Part shown: positions 17,077-24,873 of the stretch, in pieces | Numbering within the stretch: position 1 is the stretch's first letter | How the letters are laid out: the number at the start of each line of letters is the position of its first letter | Source: Jejuia pallidilutea | GTDB lineage: Bacteria > Bacteroidota > Bacteroidia > Flavobacteriales > Flavobacteriaceae | Assembly (NCBI RefSeq): GCF_002973595.1 | Contig: NZ_PVEO01000008.1 | Coordinates: 1 to 64,000, forward strand | Length of the DNA: 64,000 nt | Direction of reading: 5' to 3' | The notes under the pieces: model-generated | The model's database searches: none | Told to the model about the DNA's origin: nothing | What the model saw: the letters and a program-made list of their open reading frames with translations, nothing else | Program-made: the position numbers and the translations under genes

Positions 17077-18204
17077 CTATTTAGCCAAACTCAAGATTTC
17101 AACCTCAAAAATGAGATTGGTTTTAGGTGGTATGCCACGGTTACCTGCTTCTCCATACCCTAAGTGATAAGGAATAAATAGAGTAGCCTTATCGCCAACG
17201 TTTAGTTGTTGCAACCCTTCTTTAAATCCCGCAATCATAGCGGCATCAGGACTTAAGTCGGCTTTTATAGGTTTATAAGCATTAGCTGCTTTTTTTCTAT
17301 CGTTAACAGCACCTAAAGTTTCGGCTAGTTTTAAGTTGCTAGTGTCTAGTAAGGTGCCATCTTCTAAAAATAAAGCATAATGCGTCATTGCTTTAGAGAA
17401 TACTTTAAGTGGCTCGCCATTCCCTTTTTTTGATATAAAATATTTTAAACCAGATTCTAATTCTATAGCTTTTTCTTTTTGCTTAACGTGTTTGTTCTTG
17501 GTTTCTGTTTTAATTTTTTCTTTTTTCGCCTTTACGGCTTTTTCTCGCTTTTCTCTTTCAGCAAAATGATTTTCAAACACCTTGGGTGCATCAAATTTTT
17601 TAGCCTCACTACCTTTTCTAATAATATGTAATTGTTGAAGTACAATGCTATCTAATGGTTTGTCTTCTGCATTGGTTTTAACGTTCGAAATAGAATCTTG
17701 TACATCTAGACCTATTACCAATTCGCCAAAAACAGTATATCTGTTATCCAAGTCTGGTCGCGGTACTTCGGTAATGTAAAACTGACTTCCATTAGAGTTT
17801 GCTCCTGGATTTGCCATTGCTAAAATGCCAGGTTTATTGTGCTTTAAATCGGGATGAAATTCATCCATAAACCTATACCCAGGGTTGCCATTACCTGTTC
17901 CTAATGGATCTCCACCTTGAATCATAAACCCATTAATTACCCTATGGAAAATAGTGCCATCATAGAGTTTTTTGCCTTTGTAATTTTCGTCTACAAGCGT
18001 ATTGGTGCCTTCTGCCAACGAAATAAAATTTGCTGAGGTTACTGGAGCTTTTTTGTAGTGTAATTTTGCAACCATTTTACCTTTTGTGGTATTAAATTCT
18101 GCATAAATACCATCCTCCAGTTCTGGGTACTGCGATTTACAACCAAACAGCAATAGCACGACAATCATAGGCAAGCTAAAAGATACAATTCTCAATCGCC
18201 ACAT
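17077..18204 (-). CDS. Lipoprotein peptidyl-prolyl isomerase with fused cyclophilin and FKBP domains
   Basis: A 375-residue envelope lipoprotein (lipobox LLLFGC, Cys22) carrying two different proline isomerases. Residues about 30-195 are a cyclophilin domain (IFHRVINGFMIQGGDP, GSQFYITEVPRPDLDNRYTVFG). A Lys/Glu-rich charged linker (about 205-245) follows, then an FKBP domain (about 250-375, with MIAGFKEGLQQLNVGDKATLFIPYHLGYG and PKTNLIFEVEIL). It probably assists folding of exported or outer-membrane proteins in the periplasm. The next FKBP, GldI, ends 1 bp upstream, so the two are co-transcribed. Confidence 0.93.
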   Translation of the reverse strand: MWRLRIVSFSLPMIVVLLLFGCKSQYPELEDGIYAEFNTTKGKMVAKLHYKKAPVTSANFISLAEGTNTLVDENYKGKKLYDGTIFHRVINGFMIQGGDPLGTGNGNPGYRFMDEFHPDLKHNKPGILAMANPGANSNGSQFYITEVPRPDLDNRYTVFGELVIGLDVQDSISNVKTNAEDKPLDSIVLQQLHIIRKGSEAKKFDAPKVFENHFAEREKREKAVKAKKEKIKTETKNKHVKQKEKAIELESGLKYFISKKGNGEPLKVFSKAMTHYALFLEDGTLLDTSNLKLAETLGAVNDRKKAANAYKPIKADLSPDAAMIAGFKEGLQQLNVGDKATLFIPYHLGYGEAGNRGIPPKTNLIFEVEILSLAK

Positions 18205-18205
18205 G

Positions 18206-18754
18206 TTAGTTATCTTGTGTTTTGGTAATTGAGTTTACTGTAACTTCGGCAATTAAAGGTACATTGGTGCCAATTTTATTCTCATCGCCATAGTAGCCAT
18301 AAGCTATTTGCGACGGAAACAAAAATGTTACGGTTTCACCGGGTCTCATTAATTTTAAACCTTCGCGTAACCCTGTAAAAAGTTCCTGTTTGTCCATGGC
18401 ATAATCCAAATCTTTAAAGGCGTCTTCGGGGTAAATTAAATTGCCCTTTAAGTCTTTTAAATTATAAGAATAGTTTACAATGTCTCCATAATTTGGTGTA
18501 GTAGCAGTATCTTCTGTTGTTTTGGTATTGTAAAAGTACCAAAATCCATTTTCAGAGGCTATATATGCATTATTTTTATTTGCATCCATAATCTCTTGTA
18601 TTAATGCTTGTTCTTTGGCATTAAGTTTTTTGTTACGAGCTACAGATTCATCTATAAAAGAACCTGTTTTTACCGAAATTGGTTTGCGAGCTTCTGGTGT
18701 TTTACAAGAAAAACAGAGCAGCAGCATAATAATTAAAAACAAAGGCTTATTCAT
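18206..18754 (-). CDS. gldI: Gliding motility-associated FKBP-type isomerase lipoprotein GldI
   Basis: A 182-residue lipoprotein (LLLCFSC, Cys17) with a C-terminal FKBP domain (about 85-180, with LFTGLREGLKLMRPGETVTFLFPSQIAYGYYG). Length, lipobox, N-terminal helical region and the presence of a second FKBP lipoprotein next to it match GldI, needed for gliding in Flavobacterium, where it is thought to fold gliding/T9SS components. The 3' end of the upstream DHH gene overlaps its start by 8 bp. The T9SS cargo at 3290-6316 shows that the organism uses the associated secretion system. Confidence 0.88.
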   Translation of the reverse strand: MNKPLFLIIMLLLCFSCKTPEARKPISVKTGSFIDESVARNKKLNAKEQALIQEIMDANKNNAYIASENGFWYFYNTKTTEDTATTPNYGDIVNYSYNLKDLKGNLIYPEDAFKDLDYAMDKQELFTGLREGLKLMRPGETVTFLFPSQIAYGYYGDENKIGTNVPLIAEVTVNSITKTQDN

Positions 18755-19766
18755 AATTTAGGGCATCTTTATATTGAGGCAATATACTAAGAAATTTTTC
18801 AACAGTGGTGTTAAGCGAGGTTTCACTGCGCCCACCTGCCGCATTATTGTGACCACCACCGTTAAAATGCGCCCTAGAAAATTCGTTTACGGAAAACGCC
18901 CCTTTGGAACGTAATGAAATTTTTATAATACCTTCTTGTTTGTCTTCAATAAAAATAGCTGCAAAAATAATATTGTCTAAAGAAAGTGCGTAGTTTACAA
19001 TCCCTTCGGTATCTCCTTTTTTATAATCGAATTTTCTAAGCTCGTTTTGAGATAGTGTTATGTAAGCTGTTCTTAACTCTGGTAATACTTTTAAATTTGT
19101 TAACGCGCAACCCAATAATTGTAAACGGTTATAGCTATTGGTGTCGTATACATTATTGTGCACATCGTCATTTTTAGCGCCTTTGTCAATTAAATTTGCA
19201 ACAATACGGTGGGTGGTGCTGGTTGTAGACGAAAATCTAAACGAACCAGTATCTGTCATAATCCCCAAATACAAGCAGGTTGCAATATGGGCATCAATCT
19301 TATCGGTATCTTCTAGCATATCTATGAAATGATATATCATTTCGCAGGTAGAACTCATGCTAACATCGCTGTAACAATAGGTGGCATAATCATCGGGTTC
19401 TTGGTGGTGGTCTATTAAAATTTTTATGGCTTTAGAGTTTTCAAGAACAGATTCCATTTGCCCAGTACGATGAAAGGCATTAAAATCTAATGTAAAGATA
19501 ATGTCGGCATTATCAATAGCTTTATTGCTGTCTTCGGTATTAGCATCGTATTTAATAATAGTATCTTCCCCAGGCACCCATTTTAAAAAATCTGGATAAT
19601 CATTTGGGGTAATTACTTGTGCGTTATGGCTGTACTTTTTAAGATAATGGTACAGCCCTAAGGTAGAACCAATTGCATCGCCATCTGGATTTTTATGAGG
19701 AACGATAACTATGTTTTTGGGTGTGCTTAATAATTGCTTAATTGCAGAAATGTTGTCTTTATTCAT
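18747..19766 (-). CDS. DHH-family phosphoesterase (NrnA-type oligoribonuclease/pAp phosphatase)
   Basis: A 339-residue cytoplasmic enzyme with N-terminal DHH motifs: HKNPDGDAIGS, TLDFNAFHRTG, and the signature DHHQEPDDY. The C-terminal DHHA1 domain ends in FNGGGHNNAAGGRSE. Proteins of this type degrade nano-RNA from the 5' end and remove the 3' phosphate of pAp. Length and motif spacing fit NrnA. It is the first gene of the cluster running through gldI, the cyclophilin-FKBP fusion, lgt and DUF192, and is divergent from ndk. Confidence 0.9.
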   Translation of the reverse strand: MNKDNISAIKQLLSTPKNIVIVPHKNPDGDAIGSTLGLYHYLKKYSHNAQVITPNDYPDFLKWVPGEDTIIKYDANTEDSNKAIDNADIIFTLDFNAFHRTGQMESVLENSKAIKILIDHHQEPDDYATYCYSDVSMSSTCEMIYHFIDMLEDTDKIDAHIATCLYLGIMTDTGSFRFSSTTSTTHRIVANLIDKGAKNDDVHNNVYDTNSYNRLQLLGCALTNLKVLPELRTAYITLSQNELRKFDYKKGDTEGIVNYALSLDNIIFAAIFIEDKQEGIIKISLRSKGAFSVNEFSRAHFNGGGHNNAAGGRSETSLNTTVEKFLSILPQYKDALNYE

Positions 19767-19803
19767 AGGGCACGAAGATACAATTTTTTAAAATTGATTA
19801 AAC

Positions 19804-19833
19804 TTGCTTTTTATTGAAAATGCGTTACTTTTG
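19804..19833 (+). promoter_or_regulatory. Promoter of ndk
   Basis: TTG (19804-19806), exactly 19 bp, then TACTTTTG (19826-19833): a full match to the Bacteroidota TTG-N19-TAnnTTTG promoter. It lies 18 bp before the ATG at 19852, and rules out the in-frame upstream start at 19804. Confidence 0.8.
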
Positions 19834-19851
19834 CGGCAAATAAAAAATGAA

Positions 19852-20271
19852 ATGGCAACAAACAGAACATTTACAATGCTTAAACCAGATGCAGTTGAAA
19901 AAGGGCATATTGGTGCAATATTAGAAAAAATTACAGCTTCAGGGTTTAGAATTGTAGCTATGAAGTTAACGCAGATGACAAAGGCAGATGCCGAAACGTT
20001 TTATGCAATACACAACGAGCGTCCGTTTTTTCCAGAATTAGTAGCGTATATGACTCGCGGCCCAATAGTGGCAGCAATTTTGGAAAAAGACAATGCAGTT
20101 GAAGATTTTAGAACATTAATAGGCGCTACAAATCCTGCTGATGCAGCCGAAGGCACCATTAGAAAAATGTACGCTGCTTCTATAAGCGAAAACGCAGTAC
20201 ATGGAAGTGATAGTAATGATAATGCAGCTATTGAAGGTGCATTTCATTTCTCAGGAAGAGAGCAATTTTAA
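19852..20271 (+). CDS. ndk: Nucleoside-diphosphate kinase
   Basis: Transfers the gamma phosphate between nucleoside triphosphates and diphosphates through a phosphohistidine. The start [15 protein letters not shown] gives 139 residues, the standard length. Motifs: [48 protein letters not shown], and the active-site His in NAVHGSDS. Expressed from the promoter at 19804-19833, and terminated by the strong hairpin at 20334-20362. Confidence 0.97.
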   Translation: MATNRTFTMLKPDAVEKGHIGAILEKITASGFRIVAMKLTQMTKADAETFYAIHNERPFFPELVAYMTRGPIVAAILEKDNAVEDFRTLIGATNPADAAEGTIRKMYAASISENAVHGSDSNDNAAIEGAFHFSGREQF

Positions 20272-20333
20272 TTAGTAAGTATAGTTCTTCTGAAAGTATA
20301 TGTGTAGCCTTGTGGTTATGCTGTTAATAAACA

Positions 20334-20362
20334 AAAAACCCGAGACATCGTCTCGGGTTTTT
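20334..20362. terminator. Bidirectional terminator between ndk and cold-shock gene
   Basis: Thirteen-bp perfect stem AAAAACCCGAGAC / GTCTCGGGTTTTT with an ATC loop. It serves both converging genes. Confidence 0.9.
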
Positions 20363-20389
20363 ACGTTTAAAAAAGTGAAATAATATATA

Positions 20390-20581
20390 TTAAATTACTT
20401 TTACGTTTACTGCGTTTAAACCTTTTCTACCTTCCTGAAGATCAAACTCAACGTTATCGCCTTCGCGAATCTCATCAATTAATCCAGAAATGTGAACAAA
20501 ATGTTCTTTGTTTGAACCTTCTTCGATAATGAATCCAAATCCTTTTGAATCGTTGAAGAACTTTACTGTTCCTGTACTCAT
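20390..20581 (-). CDS. Cold-shock protein (CspA family), copy 1
   Basis: A 63-residue single-domain OB-fold RNA chaperone. RNP1 (KGFGFI) and RNP2 (HFVHIS) are intact. It differs from its neighbour at 20747-20938 by only a few residues, clustered around positions 3 and 19-24 and one at 42-43, so the two arose by tandem duplication. A TAAGTTTG -7 box lies on the minus strand at 20617-20624, giving this gene its own promoter downstream of the terminator of the other copy. Confidence 0.95.
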   Translation of the reverse strand: MSTGTVKFFNDSKGFGFIIEEGSNKEHFVHISGLIDEIREGDNVEFDLQEGRKGLNAVNVKVI

Positions 20582-20616
20582 GTTAAAAATATTAAAATTA
20601 ATTATTATGTGTTGTG

Positions 20617-20624
20617 CAAACTTA
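20617..20624 (-). promoter_or_regulatory. Promoter -7 box of cold-shock copy 1
   Basis: TAAGTTTG on the minus strand, about 35 bp before the ATG. The resulting leader is short, unlike the long thermosensor leader of E. coli cspA. Confidence 0.45.
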
Positions 20625-20687
20625 GTGCCAAATAATTTTTAAAAATCGAGCATTAAGAAATTTGCACCCAAAAGATAAGAAATAAAA

Positions 20688-20716
20688 AAAGTCTGCCAAA
20701 TAAATTAGCAGACTTT
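20688..20716 (-). terminator. Terminator of cold-shock copy 2
   Basis: Stem AAAGTCTGC / GCAGACTTT followed by a T-run on the minus strand, 30 bp after the stop of the 20747-20938 gene. Confidence 0.8.
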
Positions 20717-20746
20717 CCATTTTGTAATTGTTAAAGTATATATCTT

Positions 20747-20938
20747 TTAGATTACTTTTACGTTTACGGCGTTTAATCCTTTTCTACCTTCTTGTAGATC
20801 GAATTCAACTGCATCACCTTCACGAATTTCATCGATAAGTCCTGAAATGTGTACGAAATGTTCTTTGTTGTTGTCATCTTCAACGATAAATCCAAAACCT
20901 TTAGAGTCGTTGAAAAATTTTACGGTACCTTTACTCAT
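20747..20938 (-). CDS. Cold-shock protein (CspA family), copy 2
   Basis: A 63-residue cold-shock domain protein, nearly identical to copy 1 (MSKGTVKFFNDSKGFGFIVE against MSTGTVKFFNDSKGFGFIIE). Both RNA-binding motifs are present. It has its own terminator (20688-20716) and its own -7 box TACCTTTG (20968-20975, minus). Separate promoters suggest the duplicates can be expressed under different conditions. Confidence 0.95.
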   Translation of the reverse strand: MSKGTVKFFNDSKGFGFIVEDDNNKEHFVHISGLIDEIREGDAVEFDLQEGRKGLNAVNVKVI

Positions 20939-20967
20939 TGTAATATGTATTAAATATAATTAAGCAG

Positions 20968-20975
20968 CAAAGGTA
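20968..20975 (-). promoter_or_regulatory. Promoter -7 box of cold-shock copy 2
   Basis: TACCTTTG on the minus strand, 29 bp before the ATG. Confidence 0.45.
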
Positions 20976-21037
20976 GGTTAAATAACAATAGGTTGTTGGT
21001 TTTAAACGATTTATTTATAATAAATTAATATTTGTAA

Positions 21038-21334
21038 CTATCTCAAAACCAATTTTTTAATAATTTCTTTCCCTAATTCCTCATTTAGCATGTCTATTAT
21101 TTTTTGTTTGCCGTAGCTTAATTCCTCCCTTAAAACGCTAGAATTAAGTTGTATATACAATGTCTCGCGTTCTAACTTAACAGAAGTAGTATAATTGTTA
21201 ACACCATTACCCATAAGTTTTGCCCATGCTTCGGCTGCATTAACTTTGTTAAGGCCTTTTTCTAGTCTGTTGGTTTCCACAAACTCCTTTAGTGCGTCCT
21301 TAATACTTAAATGTTCGTTATTGCGTTTGGGCAT
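21038..21334 (-). CDS. DUF721-family protein (DciA-like)
   Basis: A 98-residue basic protein with the DUF721 pattern: LKEFVETNRLEKGLNKVNAAEAWAKLMG, then LYIQLNSSVLREELSYGKQKIIDMLNEELGKEIIKKLVLR. The family includes DciA, which helps load the replicative helicase; in Bacteroidota it usually sits beside recF. Here about 2.3 kb containing a serine-hydrolase cassette separates it from recF, so the ancestral neighbourhood has probably been interrupted. Confidence 0.85.
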   Translation of the reverse strand: MPKRNNEHLSIKDALKEFVETNRLEKGLNKVNAAEAWAKLMGNGVNNYTTSVKLERETLYIQLNSSVLREELSYGKQKIIDMLNEELGKEIIKKLVLR

Positions 21335-21483
21335 GGTAGTAAAATTATTAAAGATGTAAAAGTATTAAAATATTTGGGCGTTACCACAAGGGTTGGGTTT
21401 TATTCATGCATTTCTATTTTAAATTATTGAATTCATGAACATAAATGTTTCGCTATATTTTTTTAATAAGTTATTGCGCTATT

Positions 21484-21554
21484 GTTATTGCGAACGCAGT
21501 GAAGCAATCTCCTTATTAGAAGTAGATTACTTCGTGGTACCTCCTTGTAATGAC
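21484..21554. repeat. REP-like imperfect palindrome
   Basis: Arms GTTATTGCGAACGCAGTGAA..GCAATCT and AGATTACTTCGTGG..CTCCTTGTAATGAC are imperfect inverted copies. Similar extragenic palindromes are scattered in flavobacterial genomes. A half copy (GATTCTACGTTGCCTTGTAA and following TGAC) lies at 59468-59493. It is in the gene-free stretch 21335-21801, which also holds the repeat fragment at 21577-21604 and the cassette repeat L2. Confidence 0.6.
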
Positions 21555-21576
21555 GCCGAATTTGTAAGAAACTATT

Positions 21577-21604
21577 AAAAAGAATGCCGCTACAATCCCT
21601 AACC
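21577..21604. repeat. Half copy of the hairpin repeat found at 48815-48944
   Basis: AAAAAGAATGCCGCTACAAT followed by CCCTAACC resembles the 3' arm at 48920-48944 (AAAAGGATGCCGTTGCAATC). No matching 5' arm is seen nearby, so this is probably a decayed remnant. Confidence 0.45.
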
Positions 21605-21687
21605 TTTAGTTTGCATTTAATATAAAAGTTATCTTTCTTCAAAAGAAAACAGAGGTGAACTATATCCCTAGCTAAGTATAGGCTTAG

Positions 21688-21793
21688 TTACGTTTTTTAA
21701 ACACTAATTATAGCAAATAAATCACAGATAGAAAGTCTGTGAGGATTTTCAGTAGTAGACGGGAACAAGCAACTACTTATATTCATTGTTGGC
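21688..21793. repeat. Left repeat (L2) of accessory cassette 2
   Basis: Begins with a TTACGTTTTTTAAACACTAA-like block (21688-21719) resembling the CAACGTTAAACGAAATTAGC edge at the far side of the cassette. It then has a small hairpin ACAGA-N7-TCTGT, GAGGATTTTC (21741-21750), AGCAACTA (21768-21775) and TTATATTCATTGTTGGC. GAGGATTTTC, AGCAACTA and the TTATA...GTTG block occur in the same order in L1 at 247-336. Confidence 0.5.
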
Positions 21794-21801
21794 GGTAGTA
21801 A

Positions 21802-23451
21802 TTATAATTTTTCAAATTCTAATCTCATAATTTTCATTGAAATAATCTTTCCGTTCTTATTTCGTATGAATTGAATTGGGTAGTTGGGAATACTAAATAA
21901 ATTTTTAGATAATGCTTCCAATTCAACGTTATATGCTCCTTTTCCGTAATGAAAGTGCAATTTACCATCTTCAAATTTAATTTCTTTAGTTACTTGTAAG
22001 CTCTTATTTAAATAAATGCCTGCAAGTTCTTTTAATTCTAATTCTGTATGCTTGTAAGGTTCAAGTTCTTTGAACAACCAAGGTTTTTCATTTTCGTTTG
22101 CATAAAACTTGTATTGTTTGTTATTGGTTTTAACATCAAATTCCATAATTATTCCGTCCATCAAAAACTTTTGATTACCAATTGGCTCTAATTTCCCTAT
22201 TTCTTCTCCATTTGCCGTTGTTAGTACTAATATTTTTTTCTTTAGTTTTATTATTCCAGTTTTTATATCTTCATATTCATTACCAAGAAAGATGTAATTC
22301 CCCTCATATTTTTTAAGGGCATCATTAGTCAGTTTAATAATTACATTTTCTTTCTTTTGATTATTGTTAACTTGCTTGTTATTTGGAATATATAAATCTA
22401 CTAGTTGAAAAAAGCGTTCTTCGAAATCTTCTTCAAAAGTGTTTTGTGTAGTAAAAAAGGCCATATCTAAATCTGGAAAATATAAGTATTTTGAAACGAA
22501 CCCGCCCATAATCATACCATCAAATCCCATGGCGTTATAACCGTTATGTGTTTCAAATTCAACGCCTAACCCAAAGTCGATTACAGTTCCATCATTTAGT
22601 TTTGCTTTGGTTTGCATTTTTTTCCACAATTTGGGTGTACCAATAGTGGCATTTCGAATGCCTTGATGCCATTTAAACATATCTCTCGCAGTAGTCATAA
22701 TTTGACCATCACCATTGTAAATGGCAGAGTGCAAATGCATTTTGTAATAAGCCCCATCATCTTCAATATATCCTATAGCTCTATTTTTTATTATGTCATA
22801 CGTTCTGTTTTTCTTAATCGTATTTTCCATTTTTAATGGCGAAAAAATATGGTCTTGCAGAAACGCTGTAAAAGATTTTTCTGATACTTTTTCAATAATA
22901 TTAGCAAGCAAGATGTAGTTTGCGTTTGTATATTCAAAATATTCACCTGGTTTAAAGTTGAGTTCTTTTAAATTTACTATGATATTGCTAACTCTTGATT
23001 GCGTAAGTAAGTCATTAAAAGATAAATCTGCTAAATAAAAGTATGGGTCAACTTCAGGTATCCCGCTTGTTTGATTTAACAATTGTTCTATTGTTGGGTC
23101 ACCCTTTTTATACCGGGGAAGATTATCGATGTATTTGTAAGCAGGCTCTTCAATGGATAATTTTCCTTCATTTTCTAATAACAAAATGGCTGCTGCCGTA
23201 AATTGCTTAGCAATTGAACCAATATCGAATACGGTTTCATTTGTTATTGGAACATTATAATCAAGATTTGCAATACCATATTGTTTTTCAAGTATAATTT
23301 CATCTCCTTTAAATACAGCTATTGAAAATCCGGGTTGATTACTGTTTACTTGATATAGACTATCTATCTTTGAATCAATATTTTGAGAAGTTGCTAATTT
23401 TGGAATTAGAAGTAAAAAGATTATGAGTATTTTAAACTGTTTTTTATTCAT
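21802..23451 (-). CDS. Secreted serine hydrolase (beta-lactamase/PBP4*-like, S12 family)
   Basis: A 549-residue exported enzyme. After a signal peptide (about 1-22, ending KLATSQ) comes a class C beta-lactamase-like domain (about 25-350). Its catalytic SxxK motif is SIAK (Ser79, Lys82), its YxN motif is YTN (Tyr174, Asn176), and a TSGIPE block is also typical. About 180 C-terminal residues form a beta-rich region (VIIKLTNDALKKYEGNY, ELKELAGIYLNKS) like the lipocalin-type tails of esterase or peptidase relatives. Possible activities are D-amino peptidase, esterase or D,D-carboxypeptidase; resistance is not implied. It is alone between cassette repeats and interrupts the recF-DUF721 neighbourhood. 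Confidence 0.85.
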   Translation of the reverse strand: MNKKQFKILIIFLLLIPKLATSQNIDSKIDSLYQVNSNQPGFSIAVFKGDEIILEKQYGIANLDYNVPITNETVFDIGSIAKQFTAAAILLLENEGKLSIEEPAYKYIDNLPRYKKGDPTIEQLLNQTSGIPEVDPYFYLADLSFNDLLTQSRVSNIIVNLKELNFKPGEYFEYTNANYILLANIIEKVSEKSFTAFLQDHIFSPLKMENTIKKNRTYDIIKNRAIGYIEDDGAYYKMHLHSAIYNGDGQIMTTARDMFKWHQGIRNATIGTPKLWKKMQTKAKLNDGTVIDFGLGVEFETHNGYNAMGFDGMIMGGFVSKYLYFPDLDMAFFTTQNTFEEDFEERFFQLVDLYIPNNKQVNNNQKKENVIIKLTNDALKKYEGNYIFLGNEYEDIKTGIIKLKKKILVLTTANGEEIGKLEPIGNQKFLMDGIIMEFDVKTNNKQYKFYANENEKPWLFKELEPYKHTELELKELAGIYLNKSLQVTKEIKFEDGKLHFHYGKGAYNVELEALSKNLFSIPNYPIQFIRNKNGKIISMKIMRLEFEKL

Positions 23452-23531
23452 AAATTTTGTTTTTCTTTCTCTAAAGACTCATTTAAGTTCTCATTGTTAC
23501 AGTTGAGTGAGTTTATTATGGCTAATATAGC

Positions 23532-23590
23532 AGATATGCGTCGTTTGAATGACTTATGCCCAACGTTAAACGAAATTAGCTGAAATTTTA
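23532..23590. repeat. Right repeat (R2) of accessory cassette 2
   Basis: Contains GTCGTTTGAATGACTTATGC, then CCAACGTTAAACGAAATTAG and CTGAAATTTT. It matches 792-848 along its length, including GTCGTTT-N-AATGACTTAT and ACGTTAA. In both cases the repeat lies just 5' of the cassette gene. Confidence 0.65.
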
Positions 23591-23619
23591 TACATAATTA
23601 AACAATAATGCGTAAAAAA

Positions 23620-23647
23620 CACTACTTAAATCCCGATTTAAGTAGTG
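23620..23647 (-). terminator. Terminator of recF
   Basis: Thirteen-bp stem CACTACTTAAATC / GATTTAAGTAGTG with a two-base gap, followed on the minus strand by TTTTTT. It lies 2 bp past the recF stop, so the cassette was inserted beyond an intact recF terminator. Confidence 0.85.
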
Positions 23648-23649
23648 CG

Positions 23650-24729
23650 TCACAATTTAAAAATCTCATAAGATTGATGCACTTGTTTTACAGCTTGTTC
23701 GGTTCTGTCAGCATGTGTATCGCTTATAAATAATTGTCCAAAATTCTCATCATCTACAAGTTTAATAATTTGCGCTACACGTTGTTCGTCCAGCTTATCA
23801 AAAATATCATCCAATAATAAAATAGGGTTAACGCCACTTTGCGACTTTATAAAATCAAATTGCGCCAATTTCAAAGCAATTAAAAACGATTTTTGTTGGC
23901 CTTGGCTTCCAAATTTCTTTATTGGGTGCTCTTCAATATTAAACACTAAATCGTCTTTGTGTATGCCAACGTTGGTGTATTGTAGCGCCTTATCCTTGTT
24001 AATATTTGCTTTTAATAAGGTAAGTAAATTAGCTTCGTATAAGTGGCTTTCGTAAACCAAATCTACCTGTTCGTTACCATTGCTAATAGCTTCGTACCTG
24101 CTTTTAAAAATAGGAATAAAGGCCTTTAAAAATGCATCTCGTTTTTCGTAAATTACAGTGCCATAATCCGTAAGTTGTTCGTTGTAAACCTCTAAGGTAT
24201 CTGCATTAAAGGTGTGGTTAAGCGCAAAATATTTTAATAGGGCATTGCGTTGCGCCAATACTTTATTGTAGTTAATTAATAGCGATAAGTAACTTTTATC
24301 GCTTTGCGAAATTACACTATCTATAAACTTACGCCGGGTACTGCTGCCCTCAATTATTAAATCTCTATCGGCAGGGGAAATTATCACCAAGGGTAAAAAA
24401 CCTATGTGTTCACTAAACTTTTCGTAAGCTTTACCGTTACGTTTAATTACTTTTTTTTGGCCACGTTTTAAACTTATCACAATTTTTTCGGGCTTATCTT
24501 CCTTTTCATAGTCGCCATTCACTACAAAAAAATCTTCATTGTGCTTAATATTTTGAAGCGCTACGGGGTTAAAATAACTTTTGCCAAACGATAAATGGTA
24601 AATGGCATCTAAAATATTGGTTTTTCCCACACCATTATTACCAACAAAACAATTAATCTTTTCGTTGAAATTAAAGGACCTACTTTCAAAATTTTTATAA
24701 TTAACTAACGAGAGCGATTTTAAAATCAT
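23650..24729 (-). CDS. recF: DNA replication and repair protein RecF
   Basis: A 359-residue SMC-like ABC ATPase that helps RecOR load RecA at single-strand gaps. Walker A is GNNGVGKTN (about 30-38), the ABC signature is in [11 protein letters not shown], and Walker B is [12 protein letters not shown]. Length is normal. The start [19 protein letters not shown] is the usual RecF N-terminus. It is divergent from the TPR protein gene with about 145 bp between them. Confidence 0.96.
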   Translation of the reverse strand: MILKSLSLVNYKNFESRSFNFNEKINCFVGNNGVGKTNILDAIYHLSFGKSYFNPVALQNIKHNEDFFVVNGDYEKEDKPEKIVISLKRGQKKVIKRNGKAYEKFSEHIGFLPLVIISPADRDLIIEGSSTRRKFIDSVISQSDKSYLSLLINYNKVLAQRNALLKYFALNHTFNADTLEVYNEQLTDYGTVIYEKRDAFLKAFIPIFKSRYEAISNGNEQVDLVYESHLYEANLLTLLKANINKDKALQYTNVGIHKDDLVFNIEEHPIKKFGSQGQQKSFLIALKLAQFDFIKSQSGVNPILLLDDIFDKLDEQRVAQIIKLVDDENFGQLFISDTHADRTEQAVKQVHQSYEIFKL

Positions 24730-24844
24730 GCAGTTTGTACTTAAAGCGTGTTAAAGATGAGTTTAATTCAAAAATATAGCAAAAAGAAGTGCAAATTATT
24801 GAAAAATAACAAATAAATAGCCTTTTAAATCAGAAGAAAAATTA

Positions 24845-24852
24845 TATTTTTG
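24845..24852 (+). promoter_or_regulatory. Promoter -7 box of the TPR gene and ribH
   Basis: TATTTTTG, 21 bp before the ATG at 24874. It overlaps the longer ORF start at 24850, which can therefore be excluded. Confidence 0.55.
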
Positions 24853-24873
24853 CGCGATATTAATTTTGAAGAT

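Noticed and set aside
21802-23451. Calling the serine hydrolase a beta-lactamase resistance gene
   Set aside because: SxxK and YxN are shared by many esterases and peptidases of this fold, and the long C-terminal extension argues against a resistance enzyme.
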